Notes: generated from the sequence alone by a model not told the origin. Shown: positions 43,047 through 52,804, counted from the first letter of the stretch. The stretch: DNA of 64,000 nt from Nostoc sp. TCL26-01 (GCF_013393945.1 NZ_CP040297.1:3814001-3878000); one strand, 5' to 3'. Numbers and translations: made by a program.

Positions 43047-43397
43047 ATGCAATTTATCAAGGGTTTGATAGCATTTCTATGGCTGTTTGTTTTACCTGTG
43101 GTTATATGGCTTCAGTGTTTTACTGAGAGTGAATTTATTTTTAATCCTTTAATTGATACCCAGTTACCACCTGGTTTTACAAATGAAAAATTCGCCAGCA
43201 TTAAACCAGGAATGACAAAGGCTGAAGTTTTAAAAATTTTACCTCCACCAGAGTCATTAGCCAATGAGCAAACCTCGTGGAGTTATGGCAATGATGGTGC
43301 AGCACCCTTTGGTGATTTTGCTTGGTTTCAGTTTCATATCCACTTTGATAATGAAGGGAAAGTGATAAAAACAGTACGCCAAAAATTTCACGATTAA
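43047..43397 (+). CDS. BamE/SmpA-like small exported protein
   Basis: The 116-residue protein has an N-terminal hydrophobic helix (GLIAFLWLFVLPVVIWL) and a small domain with FASIKPGMTKAEVLKILPPP, then TSWSYGNDG and FHIHFDNEGKVIKTVRQKF. The pattern (I/L)KPGMTxxEVxxxLGxP...W.Y...F.v.FdxxGkv is that of BamE/SmpA-like folds. It is only 21 bp after the solute-binding gene. It is too short and too unlike BamE to be assigned to outer-membrane protein assembly with confidence. Confidence 0.75.
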   Translation: MQFIKGLIAFLWLFVLPVVIWLQCFTESEFIFNPLIDTQLPPGFTNEKFASIKPGMTKAEVLKILPPPESLANEQTSWSYGNDGAAPFGDFAWFQFHIHFDNEGKVIKTVRQKFHD

Positions 43398-43510
43398 AAT
43401 AATTCGGTTCTTGTGTATCAACGGAGATTTGGGTAGTATTTGGTTACAAAAATGCTAGTAAAAATTTTTAAAAACAAAAATGCTATCTTGTCAGCTAGCA
43501 CTCCTAAAAA

Positions 43511-43903
43511 TTAGTACACCAAGTTGCCTGTACCACGTAACTGTCGCAAGGAATTAATGCAAAATGGACAGTCACACTTAAATATTCTAATTGCCGCTTC
43601 GCTTTCTTCATCGGTAAAATTTAGTTCGGCAACTGTTCTATCAGATGGCTGTGCTGATATGACCATCGATTTGGGTGGAGAGGCTTTGGGATCTCTCTCA
43701 GAATCTCGAATACAGACAAAATCCTTCATCCCATGAGGATTAGTGATACAAGTACGACCGTCATTAGTATGTACTAATCGCTGGGTAAGATTACTATTAG
43801 CATGAGCAGGATTAATAATCGTCAGTGTAGACATCAGTGATGTAAAAATTGAAGAACCTGCAAGCAAATTAAGTATGAGTTTTTTGTTCATAAATTGACT
43901 CAA
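43511..43903 (-). CDS. Exported cysteine-containing protein
   Basis: The 130-residue protein has an N-terminal signal peptide (LILNLLAGSSIFTSLMSTL, then AHA). The mature part contains GRTCITNPHGMKDFVCIRDSE and ends in a CDCPFCINSLRQL cluster, giving five cysteines. Disulfides or a metal site are likely. No family is recognised. Met 5 (about 43891) is an alternative start. It is convergent with the BamE-like gene. Confidence 0.65.
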   Translation of the reverse strand: MSQFMNKKLILNLLAGSSIFTSLMSTLTIINPAHANSNLTQRLVHTNDGRTCITNPHGMKDFVCIRDSERDPKASPPKSMVISAQPSDRTVAELNFTDEESEAAIRIFKCDCPFCINSLRQLRGTGNLVY

Positions 43904-44064
43904 AGAGATAGTTGACTATCTAGGTTATGCGATTCACTAGCAAATATCAAGTGAATTTTGGACGTAACTAATTTGATAATACCCGGAAAGAGAAGGTGAT
44001 CATTCTGGAGATTCGATCAAATGGATTAAAGGTTGAGTTTTCCCAAAAATCTGCATCTACTCTA

Positions 44065-45240
44065 CTATTTTCGGACTGTGATGATTTGCTTGTAAGCTTG
44101 GATTGTTTGCTTGGCGATCGCCTCCCAGCTAAAATGTTGTAAAGCATACTGTTGGGCATTTAATCCCCGTTGTTGGCGTTCTTGGGGATGTTGCAGCGCT
44201 TGTGGCAATAGTTCTACAAGTGATTCTACATCTGTTGTCCCCACCCAACCGGAATTACTATCCCGTACCCGTTCCCAAATATGCACTTGGTCGGAAATAA
44301 CTACAGGTATCCCCGCCACCATTGCTTCAGCAACCGCGATACCAAAGTTTTCATAGTATGAAGGTAAGACAAATATATCAGCCGCTTGCAGTAGACTAGC
44401 TTTGAGTTCACCACTGACAAAGCCGGTGATGGTAGTATGCGATCGCAATGGTGAATTAGCTATCTGATCTTTAATGCTCTGTTCGTAATCTGGGTCTTGG
44501 GGATTTGTCCCAGCTAAAATAAAATGGAATTCACTTCCAGTTGCTAACAGCTTCTCCAAGGCAGGAATCAATATATCTAATCCCTTTTTCGGGTCAATCC
44601 GCGACATATATAATAGTAAGGGTACATCCTGTGGTAATTCCCACTTATTAGCTGCATTCTCCCCACTTGTTTGTAGCGGAATTACACCCAAAGGAATGAC
44701 TAAATCTTGCGTCTTCACCCCAAATCTTGCTGATATTTTAGCTTCCTGTTCACTGGTAAAATGGACGGCAGATGCACCAGCTAAATTACGCCGTTCAATC
44801 AGTGCTACATATAGTTTTTTTAATTGTTTTTTCTTCTGTAAATCAGCCGGATCAAGTGTACCTAAAGGACGCAAAATATAAGGTAACTTTTGTTTGCGAC
44901 AGATAGTAGCTGCCGCACTACTAACAGGTGAAAATAAAGCATGAATATGGGCTAAATCAAACTCATGTGCATGAATTCTTAACCAGTTTAGTAAATCTAG
45001 AGAAAATTTATAACGGCGAAATGGCGCACAGCGAAAATAAATTATTTCATAACCGTCTTGTTTGATGGGAATACCCAAAGGGACATCTAAAGGTTCTTGT
45101 CCATTATCACCATTACTATCAGTCGTAATTACAGTAACTTCCACACCCGCTTTTGCTAAAGCAGGCGCTAACCCCAACACCATTTGACTAGGGCCACCAT
45201 AAATTAGAGAAATCGATGGAACAATTTGTAAAATTTTCAT
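44065..45240 (-). CDS. hpsP: Glycosyltransferase family 4, hormogonium polysaccharide type
   Basis: This 391-residue GT-B enzyme starts ILQIVPSISLIYGGPSQMVLG, typical of EPS transferases with an N-terminal GGP loop. The donor site has LYMSRIDPKKGLDILIPALE and the acidic motif YYENFGIAVAEAMVAGIPVV. It is the last of five minus-strand genes for polysaccharide synthesis. The name HpsP rests on gene order (polymerase, acyltransferase, GT2, GT4, GT4) and recollection of the Nostoc hormogonium polysaccharide locus, not on a search. Confidence 0.72.
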   Translation of the reverse strand: MKILQIVPSISLIYGGPSQMVLGLAPALAKAGVEVTVITTDSNGDNGQEPLDVPLGIPIKQDGYEIIYFRCAPFRRYKFSLDLLNWLRIHAHEFDLAHIHALFSPVSSAAATICRKQKLPYILRPLGTLDPADLQKKKQLKKLYVALIERRNLAGASAVHFTSEQEAKISARFGVKTQDLVIPLGVIPLQTSGENAANKWELPQDVPLLLYMSRIDPKKGLDILIPALEKLLATGSEFHFILAGTNPQDPDYEQSIKDQIANSPLRSHTTITGFVSGELKASLLQAADIFVLPSYYENFGIAVAEAMVAGIPVVISDQVHIWERVRDSNSGWVGTTDVESLVELLPQALQHPQERQQRGLNAQQYALQHFSWEAIAKQTIQAYKQIITVRK

Positions 45241-45387
45241 TTAAGGACTTCCAGATCAAAAAATATTCAAAATGTATGCTGTATCACTGAAGAAAACCTA
45301 CCTACATCAATAAATTCTTCCTACTGACGCACCCTACTAGCGTCGCAAGGCTAAATCTAAATTTGTGCATTAAACGTAGCATTAAAC

Positions 45388-45480
45388 GTAGGTTGGGTTA
45401 AGTGTAGCGCAACCCAACATGGATATTAAAAACCCAGTATGGATATTAGTGTTGGGTTTCCTTACGTCAACCCAACCTAC
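45388..45480. repeat. GTAGGTTGGGTT inverted repeat
   Basis: The arms GTAGGTTGGGTT (45388-45399) and AACCCAACCTAC (45469-45480) are perfect inverted repeats. Two inner copies of GGATATTA and CAACCCAACATGG/GTTGGGTTTCC flank the centre. Shorter relatives (CCCAACATAA...GTGTTGGGT) are near 5628-5665. This is a common cyanobacterial intergenic repeat type. Confidence 0.75.
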
Positions 45481-45485
45481 AATTT

Positions 45486-45533
45486 TAACTATTGACCATT
45501 GACCATTGACTATTGACTATTGACCAATGACTG
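45486..45533. repeat. STRR array encoding a gene 3' end
   Basis: Six TGACCAT/TGACTAT/TGACCAA heptamers span the stop (45510-45512) of the minus-strand glycosyltransferase. They encode its last residues LVNSQ. Confidence 0.85.
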
Positions 45534-46685
45534 ATAAAACTCAAACTGCTCTTTAGCTAAAGCTTTATTGGTATATTTAACCATAGCTTTTTGATAACCA
45601 TTTTCTGCCAATTGTTGAGTTAAATCTGGATTGTCTATGAGTTGTGATAAGCAATTTGCCAAAGCATTAGCATCACCTTCCGGAAATACTAAACCCGCAT
45701 CACCAATGACATAAGGAATTTCACCAGAATCAGAACCAATCACAGCTACTCGACAAGCCATTGCTTCGATTAAGACATGACCAAATTGTTCTTTCCAACC
45801 GACGGAAGTTAAAGTTTTAAATTTATAAGTCGTTTCTGAAGGTAGCACTAAAGTACTCATTAAATTAATATAATTAGCGACTTCATGATGCGGTACACTT
45901 TCTAGTAAAATGACTCTATCTTGAATATTATTTTCCGTGGCAATTTTCATTAACTCTTCTCGTAAAACACCACGACCTAAAAGTAAAAGTTTCCAAGATT
46001 TATCTTGTAAATTCACTAATGCTTGTAAAAGTGTTAACAAACCTTTCTCAGGAACAAATCGCCCCACAAATCCAATGACAAAATCATCTGGTGTAATACC
46101 TAACTTAGCTGCTAACTCCGGTTGAGATTGGGGAGTAAATAAAGTTTCGTCTACACCCAGTTGAGGCATGACTTTAATCTTACCTTGATATCCTCTTTGT
46201 CTTAAAATTTCTGCCCCATCCTGATTCCCGGAAATGATCCCGTGACTGTGTTTCAGGTTATATTTTTCTAATAAGGCAATGGGTAATTTTAATTCGTAGG
46301 GTAAATTCCACCAAGTAAAAAAGATATTTTTTGCCTTAAGTCCTAATAACTGGTTTAAGACAATCATTTGAGTGTATGCAAGCCCCCTAGAACCTTGTTC
46401 AACTTGGATAATTTGGGGACGAAACTCTCGTAATAAAGATATTAAATCAGTCCCAAAAGTCAATAGCCCTTGATGATTTTGACTAAAATTAGCAACCGGG
46501 ACTATTTTAAATGCACCTTCATCCCTGTAATGTGTTTCAATAATCTTATTTTGCACACCACCAGGATTCCAAGTTTTAGGGACTACAACTGTCACCTCAA
46601 TCCCTGGTTGTAATTGAGATAAAGCCCGCAATTTTTCGCAGTTAAGGTCTACGATATACGTATGACTGGCAACGAGGATTTTCAT
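45510..46685 (-). CDS. hpsO: Glycosyltransferase family 4, hormogonium polysaccharide type
   Basis: The 391-residue GT-B transferase has the N-terminal ILVASHTYIVDLNCEKLRAL and a middle linker WNLPYELKLPIALLEKYNL. The donor domain is VIGFVGRFVPEKGLLTLLQAL with the acidic motif EQFGHVLIEAMACRVAV. It likely adds one sugar to the exopolysaccharide repeat unit at the inner membrane. Its last codons and stop lie in STRR heptamers. The name is inferred from cluster order and similarity remembered from Nostoc. Confidence 0.72.
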   Translation of the reverse strand: MKILVASHTYIVDLNCEKLRALSQLQPGIEVTVVVPKTWNPGGVQNKIIETHYRDEGAFKIVPVANFSQNHQGLLTFGTDLISLLREFRPQIIQVEQGSRGLAYTQMIVLNQLLGLKAKNIFFTWWNLPYELKLPIALLEKYNLKHSHGIISGNQDGAEILRQRGYQGKIKVMPQLGVDETLFTPQSQPELAAKLGITPDDFVIGFVGRFVPEKGLLTLLQALVNLQDKSWKLLLLGRGVLREELMKIATENNIQDRVILLESVPHHEVANYINLMSTLVLPSETTYKFKTLTSVGWKEQFGHVLIEAMACRVAVIGSDSGEIPYVIGDAGLVFPEGDANALANCLSQLIDNPDLTQQLAENGYQKAMVKYTNKALAKEQFEFYQSLVNSQ

Positions 46686-46694
46686 TTGATATTT

Positions 46695-46756
46695 GTTAGT
46701 TGTTAGTTGTCAGTTGTTACACCAATGACCAATGACTATTAACTATTAACTATTGA
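46695..46756. repeat. STRR array between two glycosyltransferase genes
   Basis: TTAGTTGTTAGTTGTCAGTTGT and TGACCAATGACTATTAACTATT units occupy the spacer. They enter the 3' end of the GT2 gene, whose stop lies at 46739-46741. Confidence 0.8.
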
Positions 46757-47731
46757 CTCTTGATCCAACTGACTATAAATTTGACCATCATTCCAAGCTG
46801 ATTGGATAAAAGTAGCCAAAGCTTTAAGAAAACCCAATGTATAGAATACTCCGCGCGTAACTATTTTGACGGGAGAACCACTTTTATGACAAGGGGGACG
46901 GCCGAGGACATGACAGTCAAATAAACGGGCGTATAGGCGTAAAGCTTGGCTGGCGGTGAGATTTTTCAACCCCATCAAGAAATGATTGTGATAAAAGGTG
47001 ATTTGATATTTGAGCGATCGCATACTAATATCATGACACCCACCTGTTTCTTCTCCTAAATGGATTAAATCTGCCTCCGGGTCATACCAAATCTTATACC
47101 CAGTCTTTCGCAACCGTAAACAAAAGTCTGACTCTTCTCGCACCGCACTACCCCGGAACCTTTCATCAAATCTCAGTCCATACTTGGTGAAAATTTCCCG
47201 GCGAAAAGACATATTACAACCCCTGGCGGTTAAAACCTGCTGGGGTTTAATCGTATGCACTAAGTCAATATGATACCAAGCAATTCCTGGGTCCATCGCT
47301 TCTGGTGGTAGATATTCAATTTCTACCTCTCCCCCAGAATCACCCAATTTCATTCTGTCAAATACTCGTCCAGCCACAGCCCCTATCTCTGGCTTCTGCA
47401 CATAGTTTTTCGCATGGGCTGCTAAAAATCCAGGGGTTAATTTAACATCATCATCAATAAATAAAATTATCTCCCCAGATGAGCGTTTTACACCATAATT
47501 ACGCGCCCCTGGTAAACTCGCCCAACTGAGACGAAACCATTTAATCTTCTCGGCTGCGGCTAGTTCTTCCAGATAAGCTTGGATTTCTGGTTTATGTGTT
47601 GGAGATTGGTCTACTACTATAATCTCATAATTTGCATAGTCTTGATTTAATACATCTACAAGACTATCTCTTAGCGGTTCTTCTCGTCCGTATGTGGGGA
47701 TAATGACACTAATTAAGGGCTGATTATTCAT
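46739..47731 (-). CDS. hpsN: Glycosyltransferase family 2, hormogonium polysaccharide type
   Basis: The 330-residue GT-A enzyme starts PLISVIIPTYGREEPLRDSL and has the nucleotide-sugar Asp in VVDQSPT. The metal-binding DDD-like site is in ILFIDDDVKLTPGF, the acceptor motif in RGCNMSFRREIF, and the ED/RExDFCLRLRK segment follows. A membrane-associated C-terminal helix is visible (VFYTLGFLKALATFI). It forms part of the exopolysaccharide cluster, between the acyltransferase and GT4 genes. The symbol is by cluster order. Confidence 0.75.
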   Translation of the reverse strand: MNNQPLISVIIPTYGREEPLRDSLVDVLNQDYANYEIIVVDQSPTHKPEIQAYLEELAAAEKIKWFRLSWASLPGARNYGVKRSSGEIILFIDDDVKLTPGFLAAHAKNYVQKPEIGAVAGRVFDRMKLGDSGGEVEIEYLPPEAMDPGIAWYHIDLVHTIKPQQVLTARGCNMSFRREIFTKYGLRFDERFRGSAVREESDFCLRLRKTGYKIWYDPEADLIHLGEETGGCHDISMRSLKYQITFYHNHFLMGLKNLTASQALRLYARLFDCHVLGRPPCHKSGSPVKIVTRGVFYTLGFLKALATFIQSAWNDGQIYSQLDQESIVNS

Positions 47732-47752
47732 GGTTTTTTATACTTAATTGTC

Positions 47753-48871
47753 CTAACTTGACTTTTTCGTGACGGATGCCAATGCTTTCATCATATATTT
47801 TTCCAGTCTCGTAAATAAATATACATAGGCTATCAAGACAATAGCAGTTATGGCGAAGACAATAATTGTCCTGAAATAAGGATTTAAATGTAAAGCCGGG
47901 ATAATTTTCGGTAATAAAACAAAATATAAAGGTTGGTGAATTAAATAAATTTGATAAGAATATATCCCTAGTAAGGATAGAAAACTCAACACAGATGATA
48001 ATGGCTTGACCTTATCTAGGTAGCATAATATTTCCTTAATCATCAAAAACATAAAGGGAGTAAATAACATATCAAATCCCAACATATATATAATATCAAT
48101 TTGAGTCATACTAAAAGTAGCATAAACAAAAAATCCCACACTAAAAATTATTGTTACTACCACATAATCTACCTTCCTAAATTTTTTATGTTTAGCAAAA
48201 ACAAATCCCCAGTAAAGACCAAGACAATACTGATTTATATAACTGCCGATAAAATTATTTTGCAAAAAGAATAGATAACTAAAAATATTTCCTTTTAACT
48301 TAAAATCTAACGCTATGACTTTAGTGATTACGCCTAAAATAGTTCCCCAAAACAGGATATTTTGAGGATTCCTCCGACAAACGCCAAAAATTAAGGGTGT
48401 GATTAAATAAGCTTCTAAAATAGCAGTAAAAAACCAAAATCCAGGATTAATTTCTTGTAACCTGATTCCTGCTATACCTATCACAGACAGAACAAAATTA
48501 ATAGGAGACTTTATTTTTGAATATTGAAACAATAAATATAATAAACAAGTAATAATTACTGCTAATAAATAAGCTGGATATATCCTAGACAAACGCTTCT
48601 GTAACCATGACTTCCAGTTAATATTCATTTGCTCTATACCGTCTTTACCAAACTTAGATATTAGAGCATAACTCGTATTTAACCCTGCCATGACGAAGAA
48701 TATATCTACAGCAGCATAGCCAATTTTAGCAAAATTTCTATCTAAAACTATAATGATCGGTAACCGATCAAGATAATTTTGGAAAAAATGAAACAACACA
48801 ATTGATAAAATTGCTAATCCTTTTATCTGATCAATCCAATTAAATCGAGTCGCGTTAATTTTATTATTCAT
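47753..48871 (-). CDS. Acyltransferase 3 family membrane protein
   Basis: The 372-residue polytopic protein has about ten hydrophobic helices. The N-terminal part has the acyltransferase 3 features FNWIDQIKGLAILSIVLFHF (with the conserved His) and YAAVDIFFVMAGLNTSYAL. The loop KRLSRIYPAYLLAVII, with its R-x-x-R-I-x-P/Y element, is also typical. These enzymes O-acetylate or otherwise acylate exported sugars. Its position second in the exopolysaccharide cluster matches the gene usually called hpsM in Nostoc, but I leave the symbol open. It is AT-rich compared with its neighbours. Confidence 0.85.
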   Translation of the reverse strand: MNNKINATRFNWIDQIKGLAILSIVLFHFFQNYLDRLPIIIVLDRNFAKIGYAAVDIFFVMAGLNTSYALISKFGKDGIEQMNINWKSWLQKRLSRIYPAYLLAVIITCLLYLLFQYSKIKSPINFVLSVIGIAGIRLQEINPGFWFFTAILEAYLITPLIFGVCRRNPQNILFWGTILGVITKVIALDFKLKGNIFSYLFFLQNNFIGSYINQYCLGLYWGFVFAKHKKFRKVDYVVVTIIFSVGFFVYATFSMTQIDIIYMLGFDMLFTPFMFLMIKEILCYLDKVKPLSSVLSFLSLLGIYSYQIYLIHQPLYFVLLPKIIPALHLNPYFRTIIVFAITAIVLIAYVYLFTRLEKYMMKALASVTKKSS

Positions 48872-49028
48872 ATATTTTGATATCTAGCAATTTTGCTGAT
48901 ACCTGTTGACCTTTAGTAAAGATATCAATTTCAATAAATACTCAGGTGTATTTATCCATTGTCTATCTTAATATATAGAAATGGATCTACCGCAGTGAAT
49001 ATACTGAGATATTCTCAGTTAATCTGCT

Positions 49029-50675
49029 TCAGAGTAGAAAGCGTTTGCCTTTTTTCTTCGGCTCTAGCTCTTCCTTCTCTTGTTTATCTAACACTGGTAA
49101 TTTGAATAACAATCCAGCTACAAACCAGTAGTATACAGCCACTGGATCAACATCAAGTGGGTAGTAATAGGTGTTGTAGCTAATAAACAAGACAAACACC
49201 CACATAGCAGCTGCATAAGTGCGTAAGTTGCGGTTTTTAACTGAGCGATATGCTTTAAATCCCGCAATTGTCATACTAGTTACAAAAGCGATAAAGCCCA
49301 ATAATCCGACAATTCCTACCTCATACATCACTTTGGGGTAATAAGTTTCGATCAATCTGGTTGCACCCAAAGTTCGAGCAGAATTAGTAGCTCGTCCTAA
49401 ACCCATGCCTAATGGGCTATTTAAACCTTTCCAAGTATCTTCAAATTGTTGAATAATAAACTCTTGGGGTGGTGAAGCTTCCCAACGCCCAGTGAAACTC
49501 TCTGTTCTTTCTTTGACGACATCAGGGTTATTTACCATAGCAATTCCCAAAACAAGAGCGAGTCCCGCACCGATGGGAATAAAACGTTTGAGGTTACCAA
49601 TTTGACCTGTCAGGAATAGTAAGATGATAAAGCAAATGGGTACTAGAGCCAAGGCAATTCTTTGTCCAGAAATAACGGCATTAATAAATACCGTTGCCAT
49701 AGAACCTAAACTAATTATCCGCCAAATGAAAGAAGGATCAGAAAATCCCGAAGCAAAGGCAAAAAAAGTGCTAGAAATTAAAAACCATGCCCATTGCCAA
49801 GGAGCAACAAAGGTTCCTGGTAGACGGATAATGCCTTCATCTGGACTGTAGACTAAAGCACCACCAAAGTAACATCTGGCTTCCAATGTAGCTTTAAATA
49901 AGTCACCACCAGCAGCATTTCTTGTACCTTGACATATTCCCACTTGCAAGAAGAAATATTGAATAATTCCCAAGACACCACAGATTAAAATTAAGGCAAC
50001 CTGTATGCGTGTGACTAAAAGAAAATCCTTTTTATCTTTAATTAGATGATAAACACAACCGATCAGAAACACATAACCTAACAATACTTTTAATCCCAAA
50101 ATACCCATGCCTAAGGGAATTTCTACAGGTGCTTTTGGCAGGAATTCAATACCTGATGGGTTTAATTGCTGACTGCCATTAATAAATACCAACGTTAGTA
50201 AACATAAGCTAAATAAGATAAATAATGGTGTTCTAATAGATTTAGGAACAATAAGAGGTAGGTTTTGTTTACGACAAATTTGCCAGATGGCAATTAAAGC
50301 TGGAAAGTAAAAAGCATCTTTAGCTAATTGTAGGATGGGACTGTTGCCAATGTAGTAGGTAATAGTACCACCAAAGGGTACATAGGCTAGGAATGCTAAA
50401 AGACCGACACGAGGATATTTGTAGCAAAGGGTAATCACCACAATCCCCAAAACAACAGGTACGGCCGTTTTGACACCACTGACTAAAAACAGCAAAAGAC
50501 CCACGAAAAGACTAACAAAGATCACAGTAGTTAGCACACTAGTCAGTTCTTTGCGTGCTTGGTTAGCTTTGCGCTTTGCGGCTAGTCTTTCTTGCAGAGT
50601 AAGAGTAGGAGATTCTGATTTTGACTGATTTTTAGATTTTTTAGAGCGTTTTGTTTTTGATTTTAATATTGCCAT
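49029..50675 (-). CDS. hpsL: O-antigen polymerase/ligase-like membrane protein
   Basis: The 548-residue protein has a basic Lys/Ser-rich N-terminus (LKSKTKRSKKSKNQSKSES) and about eleven hydrophobic helices. The large periplasmic loop contains RLPGTFVAPWQWAWFLI, the ENGW-like GLNSPLGMGLGRATNSA and ATRLIETYYPKVMYEVG. These are the hallmarks of Wzy/WaaL-type proteins that polymerise or ligate lipid-linked sugar units. It heads the five-gene minus-strand cluster. The name HpsL follows the Nostoc hormogonium polysaccharide locus by recollection and order. Confidence 0.78.
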   Translation of the reverse strand: MAILKSKTKRSKKSKNQSKSESPTLTLQERLAAKRKANQARKELTSVLTTVIFVSLFVGLLLFLVSGVKTAVPVVLGIVVITLCYKYPRVGLLAFLAYVPFGGTITYYIGNSPILQLAKDAFYFPALIAIWQICRKQNLPLIVPKSIRTPLFILFSLCLLTLVFINGSQQLNPSGIEFLPKAPVEIPLGMGILGLKVLLGYVFLIGCVYHLIKDKKDFLLVTRIQVALILICGVLGIIQYFFLQVGICQGTRNAAGGDLFKATLEARCYFGGALVYSPDEGIIRLPGTFVAPWQWAWFLISSTFFAFASGFSDPSFIWRIISLGSMATVFINAVISGQRIALALVPICFIILLFLTGQIGNLKRFIPIGAGLALVLGIAMVNNPDVVKERTESFTGRWEASPPQEFIIQQFEDTWKGLNSPLGMGLGRATNSARTLGATRLIETYYPKVMYEVGIVGLLGFIAFVTSMTIAGFKAYRSVKNRNLRTYAAAMWVFVLFISYNTYYYPLDVDPVAVYYWFVAGLLFKLPVLDKQEKEELEPKKKGKRFLL

Positions 50676-51343
50676 AGAGACACTTTAACCTATTAGTCTC
50701 AGAAGACGAAGTTTACGGAAGAATTGATGATTAGCTTTAGAACTTACGCAGTGTAACTAAGTTTTCTGGCTTTTTTGTCAATAGTCAATAGTCAATGGTC
50801 AATGGTCAATAGGAGCCAGCCGGTTGTTGGGGTTTCCCCATTGTGCGGACTGGCGTTTAAAATCAAGGTTTTTGGATTTTTGACCCTTCGGGTTCGATAG
50901 TTGCTTTCCGACGCAAGGCGACAGGAACGCACTATCTCACTATGGACTATTGACCACTCTCATTTATGGTTTTTTGGTTCAGTGCGTAAGTCCTAAAGTT
51001 AATCATCAATAATAGATAAAAGGATGTTTATTTATGTCGGTTTTGCTAGATTAAAAGTTGCGGTTATTTGACTATTGACGATCGCCCCCTGGATTTAACT
51101 AGATCAGTGGCGTAATACAAAATGTATTTGCATTTATATAAACATAAACTGTGCAGCTTCTGCAAACTCACCTTCAGGGTTGTTTACAGAAGCTGCCAGG
51201 AAAAGGCGTTGCAGAACAGAGAGATGAATTTAGGCAAGTAGGGGAAGCAGGGGTGTGAACAGTGAACAGTGAACGTTTATTAACTGGTAACTGATAACTG
51301 ATAACTGTTAACTGATTTGGCTGTCCCCTATTCCGTGTTCCCT
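50676..51343. other. Repeat-rich spacer with no gene
   Basis: It contains AGTCAAT/GGTCAAT heptamers at 50777-50812 and a GGTTTCCCCATT...GACTGGCG block at about 50825-50860. A perfect 10-bp hairpin GCAGCTTCTG / CAGAAGCTGC lies at 51154-51196. A copy of the AACAGTGAACAGTGAACGTT repeat with AACTGAT heptamers is at 51256-51320. No coding or RNA gene was recognised. Confidence 0.7.
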
Positions 51344-52804
51344 TTAAACTGCTAGGTGTTGCTGGACTTGAGCGACTAGTTCCTCTGTCCAGTAGTTAGC
51401 CAATTCGGCGTTAGCGGCTTCTACCATGACTCTAATAACTGGTTCTGTACCAGAAGCCCTGACTAAGATTCTCCCATTATCACCCATTGCTGTTTCTGCC
51501 AGAGCGATCGCTTGTTGTACTGGTTCACAATTTTGCCAGCCTAGACGGCGATCGCGATCTAAAACTCGCACGTTCCGCAATAATTGAGGATAGGTCTGAA
51601 AGCTTTGGTCTACCAATTCTGCTAAAGAAACACCAGCTTGTTTTACCAAACTGGCGATGTGTAAGGCTGTTAACAACCCATCTCCAGTAATGCCATAGTG
51701 ACGGCACAGAATATGCCCAGATTGTTCACCACCCAGCATTCCTCCAGTTTTCAGCATTTCCGCCTGTACGTATTGATCCCCAACGGCGGTACGAATTAAC
51801 TGCCCCCCTTGTTTTTGCCAGGCCTTCTCAAAGCCCAAATTTGCCATGACTGTGGAAACAATCAAGTTATCGGGTAGCTGTTGCTGTTGTTTGAGATGTA
51901 AACCCCAGAGGTAGAGGATATAATCGCCATCTACAGGACGACCAGTAGAATCTACAGCTAACACACGATCAGCATCACCATCAAAGGCAAAACCCAAGTC
52001 AGCATTGTGTTCTTTGACAGCAGCTTGCAAAATTTCTAGGTGAGTGGAACCGCAGTTAACATTAATGCGATCGCCATCTGCGGCATCATGTAAACATATA
52101 ACCCCAGCCCCCATCTCTCGAAATACTGCTGGTGCTAAACCAACTGCTGCACCCCAAGCTAAATCTAAAACAATCTTCATCCCTTGAAGATTTACTGTCG
52201 GTTTTAAGGGTTGCTGCAAAGCCTCACCATAGTCCCTAATCAATTCCAGACGTGAGTAATGCCTGCCACAATGATTGACACCACTCGTAACGGCAAGATT
52301 ACCGCGCATTCCCCTTTCTATTTCTTTCTGTAACGTTTGGGGTAACTTGCCACCATTAGCATCAAAAATTTTAATCCCGTTATCTTCCGGGGGATTGTGA
52401 CTAGCAGAAATCATCACCCCACCAATGGCTGCACTCACAGTAGTTAGATAAGCCACACAAGGAGTAGGACATAAACCCAGATACCAAACTTCTAAACCAG
52501 CTGCTGTTAACCCTGCACTCAAAGCCATCGCCAACATATCACTGGAATTACGAGAATCTTGCCCCAGGATAACTGGCCCCGAATGACTGGCATGACTACG
52601 TAAAACCACACCCGCCCAAAAACCTACTTGCAAAGCCAAAGGCGCACTCAATAACTCTCCCACTTTGCCACGGATGCCATCTGTGCCAAACAGAGGCGTA
52701 GCGGGCAAAGATATCAAGCTAGGGGCAAAATTATTTCCTAGTTCATCCGATTTACAGGCAGATTCTCTGATGTAGCTTTGAGTTCGAGTTATCGACGAAA
52801 CCAT
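51344..52804 (-). CDS. glmM: Phosphoglucosamine mutase
   Basis: The enzyme converts glucosamine-6-phosphate to glucosamine-1-phosphate for UDP-GlcNAc and thus peptidoglycan. Its sequence has LFGTDGIRGKVGELLSAPL, the phosphoserine site GVMISASHNPPEDNGIK, the metal site FAFDGDADRVLAVD, the sugar-binding GGEQSGHIL and the C-terminal phosphate site RASGTEPVIRVMVEA. From ATG 52804 it has 486 residues, with an N-terminal extension of about 30 residues before the conserved domain. A TTG at 52825 would add 7 residues. It is monocistronic. Confidence 0.95.
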   Translation of the reverse strand: MVSSITRTQSYIRESACKSDELGNNFAPSLISLPATPLFGTDGIRGKVGELLSAPLALQVGFWAGVVLRSHASHSGPVILGQDSRNSSDMLAMALSAGLTAAGLEVWYLGLCPTPCVAYLTTVSAAIGGVMISASHNPPEDNGIKIFDANGGKLPQTLQKEIERGMRGNLAVTSGVNHCGRHYSRLELIRDYGEALQQPLKPTVNLQGMKIVLDLAWGAAVGLAPAVFREMGAGVICLHDAADGDRINVNCGSTHLEILQAAVKEHNADLGFAFDGDADRVLAVDSTGRPVDGDYILYLWGLHLKQQQQLPDNLIVSTVMANLGFEKAWQKQGGQLIRTAVGDQYVQAEMLKTGGMLGGEQSGHILCRHYGITGDGLLTALHIASLVKQAGVSLAELVDQSFQTYPQLLRNVRVLDRDRRLGWQNCEPVQQAIALAETAMGDNGRILVRASGTEPVIRVMVEAANAELANYWTEELVAQVQQHLAV

